The translations under genes and the position numbers were made by a program. A DNA stretch of 64,000 nucleotides from Streptomyces sp. RB17 (GTDB lineage: Bacteria; Actinomycetota; Actinomycetes; Streptomycetales; Streptomycetaceae). Below the pieces are notes generated by a model that was not told the DNA's origin, searched no databases, and saw only the letters and a program-made list of their open reading frames with translations. Each line of letters opens with the position of its first letter. Positions within the stretch are counted from its first letter, which is position 1. The DNA lies in NCBI RefSeq assembly GCF_009604455.1, contig NZ_WEGL01000001.1, positions 124,001-188,000 on the forward strand, in the 5' to 3' direction. Shown one piece after another: positions 60,158-64,000 of this stretch.

Positions 60158-60655
60158 TTATTCAGGTGGATGGTTGTCCCTACCAAGGACCGTGTCCTGA
60201 TTGATGCTTGGCGCGGGCTTGGTCTGGGCTTCGAGGCGTGACCGCCCCGGTGCCACGGACTCCGCGATTCTGCGTGCCACGCCCTCGGGGGATTCGTGCT
60301 CCCAGAAGCGCAATACCGTCCACCCTGCGGCTTGCAAGTGCTCCGTCGTCTCCAGGTCACGCGCCATGTTCTTGTCCAGCTTGGCGCGCCACCACGCAGC
60401 GTTGACCTTCGGATGCGTAGCGTGTTCGGGGCAGCCGTGCCAGAAGCAGCCGTCCAGGAAGATCGCAACCTTGGCTTTGGTGAAGACGATGTCGATCGTC
60501 CGCCGAGGCATGCCCGGTACCGGCCGGTTCACTCGGTACCGCAGTCCTGCCGCGTGGAGGAGCCGACGGACCGCGACTTCGGGCGCCGTGTCGCGCGATC
60601 CTTGTCGGCTCATGCGAGCGGAAACGGCGGCGGATGAAGGCGCTGCATGTGACAC
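60158..60655 (-). CDS. vsr: Vsr-type DNA endonuclease
   Basis: A 165-residue protein. It has the full Vsr pattern: SRQGSRDTAPEVAVRRLLHA, YRVNRPVPGMPRRTIDIVF with the catalytic Asp, VAIFLDGCFWHGCPEH with zinc and catalytic His, and WWRAKLDKNMARDLETTEHL. The GTG start at 60653-60655 has no clear ribosome site, but the family begins about here. In Dcm systems Vsr nicks T:G mismatches caused by 5-methylcytosine deamination. Here it heads a multi-gene operon, where it could serve as mismatch repair or as an effector nuclease. About 25 C-terminal residues beyond the fold are extra. Confidence 0.92.
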   Translation of the reverse strand: MSHAAPSSAAVSARMSRQGSRDTAPEVAVRRLLHAAGLRYRVNRPVPGMPRRTIDIVFTKAKVAIFLDGCFWHGCPEHATHPKVNAAWWRAKLDKNMARDLETTEHLQAAGWTVLRFWEHESPEGVARRIAESVAPGRSRLEAQTKPAPSINQDTVLGRDNHPPE

Positions 60656-61035
60656 GGCAGCAATTCTGCCGGCGTAACCAGAGCGGTGCGGTCCTACCTG
60701 GGAAAGGGGCCGCTTGGGATCGGAGCTATAGGGGCCGGGCTGGGCCGCCCGCTTCTCGGCATTGTCGTGCTTCCGCGGCCCACCTCAAGGGCGCGTCCGC
60801 TGCGCTCCCGCGTCGGCTGGCGCCGATGGCCCTCCGGGCCACCCCTGACCCGGGCCGCTTCAGCACTGGGGGAGAAGCGAGCGGGCGGCCCGGGGAGAGC
60901 GGGGCCAAGGGCCGGCTGCCGTTCGGTGGGCTGGGTGGGCGCCGGAGTCAGGGGCGCGTGGGCTGGGTGGCGGGACGCCCGGCCGGGCCGGCGGCTTGCG
61001 GTGGTGGGGGAGGGGCGCCCCGTCGGGCCATGGTT
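60656..61035. other. Gene-free GC-rich stretch upstream of the island operon
   Basis: About 380 bases without a convincing gene. Open frames on the plus strand have no family matches and overlap the neighbouring genes. The region must carry the promoter of the vsr operon on the minus strand and the terminator of the SEC-C gene that ends at 61036. It may mark the right edge of the island. I see no tRNA, integrase or clear direct repeat here. Confidence 0.5.
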
Positions 61036-62103
61036 TTATGCGCCGTGACACCCCTCATACCTCTGAGTCGACCCACACCAACACCCCGCCCCCCTCACCG
61101 GCGGCCAAGCCACCGCTCGTCCCCGGGCGGCCAGCGTCGTCGCGTACTGCGGGAGCAGCGCGGCATCCGCCGGGGACGAGCCCTCCGAGGCCGCGAAGGC
61201 CTCGTACGACGGGACCGTGCCCGTGACGATGCCGAGGTTTCCCGTGCCCGAAGCGGACAGCTCGCGCAGGGACGACTCTATGGTCGACAGGTGGGTGTCG
61301 TGGGACGGGTACTCCGACGACAGGGTCGGGTATGCCGAGAGGAGTTCCGTCAGTTCCGGGGCCGGCCAGTGGAGGACGGCCACCGGGAAGGGGCGGGAGA
61401 GGGCCTCTCGGTAGGCGCCCAGTTCGGCGCGGAGGCGGGAGATCTCCGCGGCCAGTTCTGCGGGGTTGTCGGAGCCGAGGGACCACACGCGTTTGGGGTC
61501 GTGGAGTTCGTCCAGGGACACGGGGGACGTGTGGAGCGTGTCCGCCAGGGTGTCCCAGGTGTCGTGCGGCAGGCCCAGCATGCGGCGGACTCGGTGGCGG
61601 CCGTGGAGGAGGGGGTGGGTGGCCGGAGCCGGGTCCGTGTCCTCGACGTCCGGCAGGAGCAGGCGGGCGCCCTCCGTGAAGGTTTCCGCCGCCGCCTCCA
61701 GTTCGTCGTGCGACTCCAGGGACTCGGCGATGATCACCCAGGGGGCCGGGTCGCGGGGGGCGGCCACCCGGACACCCTCGATGATCGCCCTTGCCTCCGC
61801 CTCGTGGCCGTACTCCCAGAGGTTCGACGCCTTCAGGGCTCGTACGAGGGCGGGGTTGTCCAGGGCGTCCGTCGTGGACAGCAGGCGGTCGTAGAGCGCG
61901 GTGGCGGCGGGGCGGTCGCCGGACAGTTCGAGGTGGGCCGCCGCCCTCAGGAGCAGGGCCTCGGCGTCCTCCGGGTACAGTCCGACGGTTCGCTCCAGGC
62001 GAGCCGCTTCGGCGGTGTGGTCGACGTTCTCGGCAGGCGTGTCGGGGCGCATGGAGGACACGGTACTGCCGAGTGGTGACAGGGCGGAGTAAGGCCGGAT
62101 CAT
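61036..62103 (-). CDS. TPR-like protein with C-terminal SEC-C zinc motif
   Basis: A 355-residue protein. The ATG at 62101-62103 has GGAGGG at ideal spacing; a later ATG at 62050-62052 is possible. The N-terminal part is TPR-like (LYPEDAEALLLRAAAHLELS, ALKASNLWEYGHEAEARAII). The middle is variable, and the end GCWCGSTQRYEGCHGA is a SEC-C type Cys-x-Cys...Cys-His zinc site. SEC-C motifs help SecA bind SecB or ribosomes; in stand-alone proteins the role is unclear. Confidence 0.85.
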   Translation of the reverse strand: MIRPYSALSPLGSTVSSMRPDTPAENVDHTAEAARLERTVGLYPEDAEALLLRAAAHLELSGDRPAATALYDRLLSTTDALDNPALVRALKASNLWEYGHEAEARAIIEGVRVAAPRDPAPWVIIAESLESHDELEAAAETFTEGARLLLPDVEDTDPAPATHPLLHGRHRVRRMLGLPHDTWDTLADTLHTSPVSLDELHDPKRVWSLGSDNPAELAAEISRLRAELGAYREALSRPFPVAVLHWPAPELTELLSAYPTLSSEYPSHDTHLSTIESSLRELSASGTGNLGIVTGTVPSYEAFAASEGSSPADAALLPQYATTLAARGRAVAWPPVRGAGCWCGSTQRYEGCHGA

Positions 62104-62122
62104 TGACTTCCCTCCGGTTTCC

Positions 62123-63598
62123 TCACACCGTCACTCCGTCCACCTGCAGCGTCTGGACCGACTTCGCCGCGAAGGGGACCGACAGGGACTTACCGGAGAG
62201 ATACGTGTCCGAGTGCGGTGTGTAGAGGTCCGCTCCGCCCGTCGTCACCGTGTTCCAGCGGGGGACCAGGCCGCCCGGGCCGCCGGTCACCGAGGAGAAG
62301 CGGGACAGGTCGAAGGTCAGGGTCGTCGCCGAGGACGAGGTGTTCGCCGCCACTATCACCAGGCGTTTGGCCTGCCGGTCCAGGGCCGCCGCCGCGTAGC
62401 TCGCTCCCGTGTCCAGGAGCGTCATCCCGGGGCGGATGTGGCGGGTGAATTGTGCCAGTACGTAGTACTTAGTCTGTACGACGCCCGGCTGCAAGGTGCT
62501 CGCGTCGTACGCGATCGTCGCCCAGCCCGCGCTCGGGTCCATCACCTGCCAGTAGACCCATGCCGTGGGGTGCAGCCAGCGGAAGTCGTAGAGGAGGTTG
62601 CCGGCCAGGGTCAGGCCGGTGGCGTCGCCGTCTCCCGTCTCCGAGTTCCACAGGGCCTTGCCCGCCGTTGTGACGACGTCGGTGTAGAGCAGGTCGCGGC
62701 GGCCGCCCGAGCCCTGGTAGCCGTGGACGTTCACCCGGTCCACATAGCCCTTGGTCGTCGACGAGAAGGAGTTCCAGGTGGTGCGGGCCAGGTCGTAGCT
62801 CGTCTCGTCCGACGCCGAGATCTTCGTCGTCGTCAGACCCCGTTTATTCAACTCGCTGCGGAGGTAGGGAAGTACGGCCGACTGGACCGTCGCGTCCATG
62901 TGGCAGCCCTCCTGGGTGCCCGTCGCCGTCCACCAGGAGGAGGACGGTTCGTTGAAGGCCTCCACCGTCGTGAAGGTCACGCCCCAGTTCTGCTTCGCGT
63001 ACAGGGCCACCGACGCCAGGTGGGAGGCGTGCTGGCGGTAGTTCCAGGACTGGAGGTTGTTGCCGCCGTCCGAGGCGCCCGAGGGGTTGTGGTTCAGGCA
63101 CATCCACCACATGGGGGAGTTGGCGAAGAGTTCTGACATCGCGCCGCGTTGGGCCGCCTTCTGCAGCATCGCGCGCTGCGTCGCGTCCGCGGTCCACTTC
63201 CAGGACGACGAGGTCGGGTCCTCGTTCGTCCAGTCCTGCCAGTAGCCCTCGATCTGCTTGAACGACGGGATGTCGGGGGACGCGACCATCGACTCGCCGC
63301 CCACGCTGTTCCAGCTGCACGCGCCGAGGTTGTAGCGGGCGATGTTCAGGCCCAGGCCGGGGAGCGCCGTGCCGTTGTACGTCGTCGTCTTCGTCGTGAA
63401 GAAGATGTCCGCGAAGTCGTCCCGCGCGCCGAAGACGTTCGCCCACCAGGCCAGGGACGTGCCCCAGCCCTCCCAAGTGCCGTACGTGGTCGATGGGTTG
63501 ACCGAAATCGTCGCGTCCGCCCTCGCCGTGCCCGTGGCCAGGGCGCTGCCCAGGATGCCCCCGCCCGCTGCGGCCAACAGGGTTCTGCGTCGGATCAT
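62123..63598 (-). CDS. Secreted GH30-like glycoside hydrolase
   Basis: A 491-residue protein starting at the ATG preceded by GGAGAGA. The twin-arginine-like signal is MIRRRTLLAAAGGGILGSAL. The mature enzyme has the GH30 look: GTSLAWWANVFG, LGLNIARYNLGAC, ELFANSPMWWM. The probable acid/base Glu is in VEAFNEPSSSWW and the nucleophile is in WNSETGDGDA. A C-terminal beta domain spans about 385-491. The closest characterised relatives are endo-beta-1,6-galactanases, so plant galactan breakdown is likely, but the specificity is inferred. Confidence 0.87.
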   Translation of the reverse strand: MIRRRTLLAAAGGGILGSALATGTARADATISVNPSTTYGTWEGWGTSLAWWANVFGARDDFADIFFTTKTTTYNGTALPGLGLNIARYNLGACSWNSVGGESMVASPDIPSFKQIEGYWQDWTNEDPTSSSWKWTADATQRAMLQKAAQRGAMSELFANSPMWWMCLNHNPSGASDGGNNLQSWNYRQHASHLASVALYAKQNWGVTFTTVEAFNEPSSSWWTATGTQEGCHMDATVQSAVLPYLRSELNKRGLTTTKISASDETSYDLARTTWNSFSSTTKGYVDRVNVHGYQGSGGRRDLLYTDVVTTAGKALWNSETGDGDATGLTLAGNLLYDFRWLHPTAWVYWQVMDPSAGWATIAYDASTLQPGVVQTKYYVLAQFTRHIRPGMTLLDTGASYAAAALDRQAKRLVIVAANTSSSATTLTFDLSRFSSVTGGPGGLVPRWNTVTTGGADLYTPHSDTYLSGKSLSVPFAAKSVQTLQVDGVTV

Positions 63599-63804
63599 CG
63601 CTCTCTCCGCCCTCTGTGTCGCGGCTCCGGCAGCAGGAAGCATCGGGGGTGACGGGCGGGGTTGTCGAGGGTTCTGACAGCGGTTTCTAAAACCCGTTGA
63701 GGAAGCGGGCCGAGATGGTGGATCCGCTTGTGACTATGGCCAGTTGTGCCCGTTGCCCCTACCCTGCGGGCGGCTCCCGTGGAGGCCCATGGAGGTGGGG
63801 GCGG

Positions 63805-64000
63805 ATGCCGGCATGGTGGTCGGGCGTGCGGGTCGTACGGCACAGCGATCGGCGTCGGCGTGCCCGGCGGCGGCGTGTGCTGTGGGGCGGGGCCGAGGTG
63901 CTCGTGACCGTCGGCGTGCTGCTCATGCTGCTGGTGGTGCACCAGCTGTGGTGGACCAACCGGGAGGCGCGGCGCGGCGCGGAGCGGCAGGTGGAGGCGC
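63805..64000 (+). CDS. Class E sortase, N-terminal part only
   Basis: The window ends inside this gene; 65 codons are present. An Arg-rich cytoplasmic tail (DRRRRARRRRVLWGGAE) leads into the membrane helix VLVTVGVLLMLLVVHQLWWT, followed by NREARRGAERQVEA, the standard N-terminus of class E sortases. The catalytic Cys lies downstream. GGAGG at 63790-63794 is 10 bases before the ATG. Class E sortases attach proteins such as chaplins to the cell wall. Confidence 0.75.
   Translation, partial: MPAWWSGVRVVRHSDRRRRARRRRVLWGGAEVLVTVGVLLMLLVVHQLWWTNREARRGAERQVEA

Noticed and set aside
50398-60655. DISARM or BREX assignment for the defence operon
   Set aside because: There is no DrmA/DrmB/DrmC, PglZ, BrxC or phospholipase D gene. 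The gene set fits the MORC/Z1 group instead.
60634-62079. 481-residue plus-strand frame over the SEC-C gene
   Set aside because: It is antisense to a protein with TPR and SEC-C features, and its composition is that of shadow frames.

Overview
The window is high-GC chromosomal DNA from a Streptomyces or a very close relative. The signs are an SsgA-family sporulation protein, the GlcNAc phosphotransferase genes (nagE2, nagE1, nagF) with DasR-type operators next to RNase PH, many XRE/DUF5753 regulators with DUF397 partners, GTG and TTG starts, and a class E sortase at the right edge. From memory, the order of the first 32 kb resembles the ssgG-clpS-cysM-nag-rph-bcp region of S. coelicolor; no alignment was run.

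1-32.9 kb is mostly core genome. It holds the end of an FAD-linked oxidase, an SsgA-like gene, two RDD membrane proteins, the NAD salvage pair pncA and pncB, clpS with a DUF2017 gene, and an amino acid permease behind a long leader that can fold in competing ways. Next comes a cysteine unit: JAMM protease, a leader peptide ending in Cys, CysO and CysM. Then follow a secreted S53 peptidase, a membrane-anchored MazF-like protein, the GlcNAc PTS genes, rph, a two-permease ABC exporter, and a very large class A penicillin-binding protein with a repeat-rich N-terminus. A solitary GroES-like gene lies against a beheaded SMR efflux gene. bcp, two translationally coupled HNH nuclease genes, an unusual class I tRNA-like gene with a UAG anticodon, and rdgB complete this part.

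32.9-43.6 kb is more variable: a secreted SGNH hydrolase, DUF445 and MFS membrane proteins, a GlxA-type regulator, and a serine hydrolase divergent from an XRE-TPR regulator across an inverted-repeat operator. Small membrane and secreted proteins follow.

43.9-60.7 kb is an accessory island. Its left part has three DUF5753 genes (one without its DNA-binding domain), DUF397-like and DUF6879 genes, a HAD hydrolase and an anti-sigma-type ATPase. Its right part is one minus-strand operon whose genes mostly overlap by a few bases: vsr, a Z1 ATPase, a DUF4420 PD-(D/E)xK nuclease, a MutL/MORC-like GHKL ATPase, an unknown protein, a C5-cytosine methyltransferase homologue that has lost its catalytic Pro-Cys motif, and an intact C5-cytosine methyltransferase. 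This is a candidate anti-phage or restriction-type system and is the most interesting part of the window.

60.7-64 kb returns to ordinary genes: a SEC-C/TPR protein, a secreted GH30-like glycosidase and the start of a class E sortase gene.
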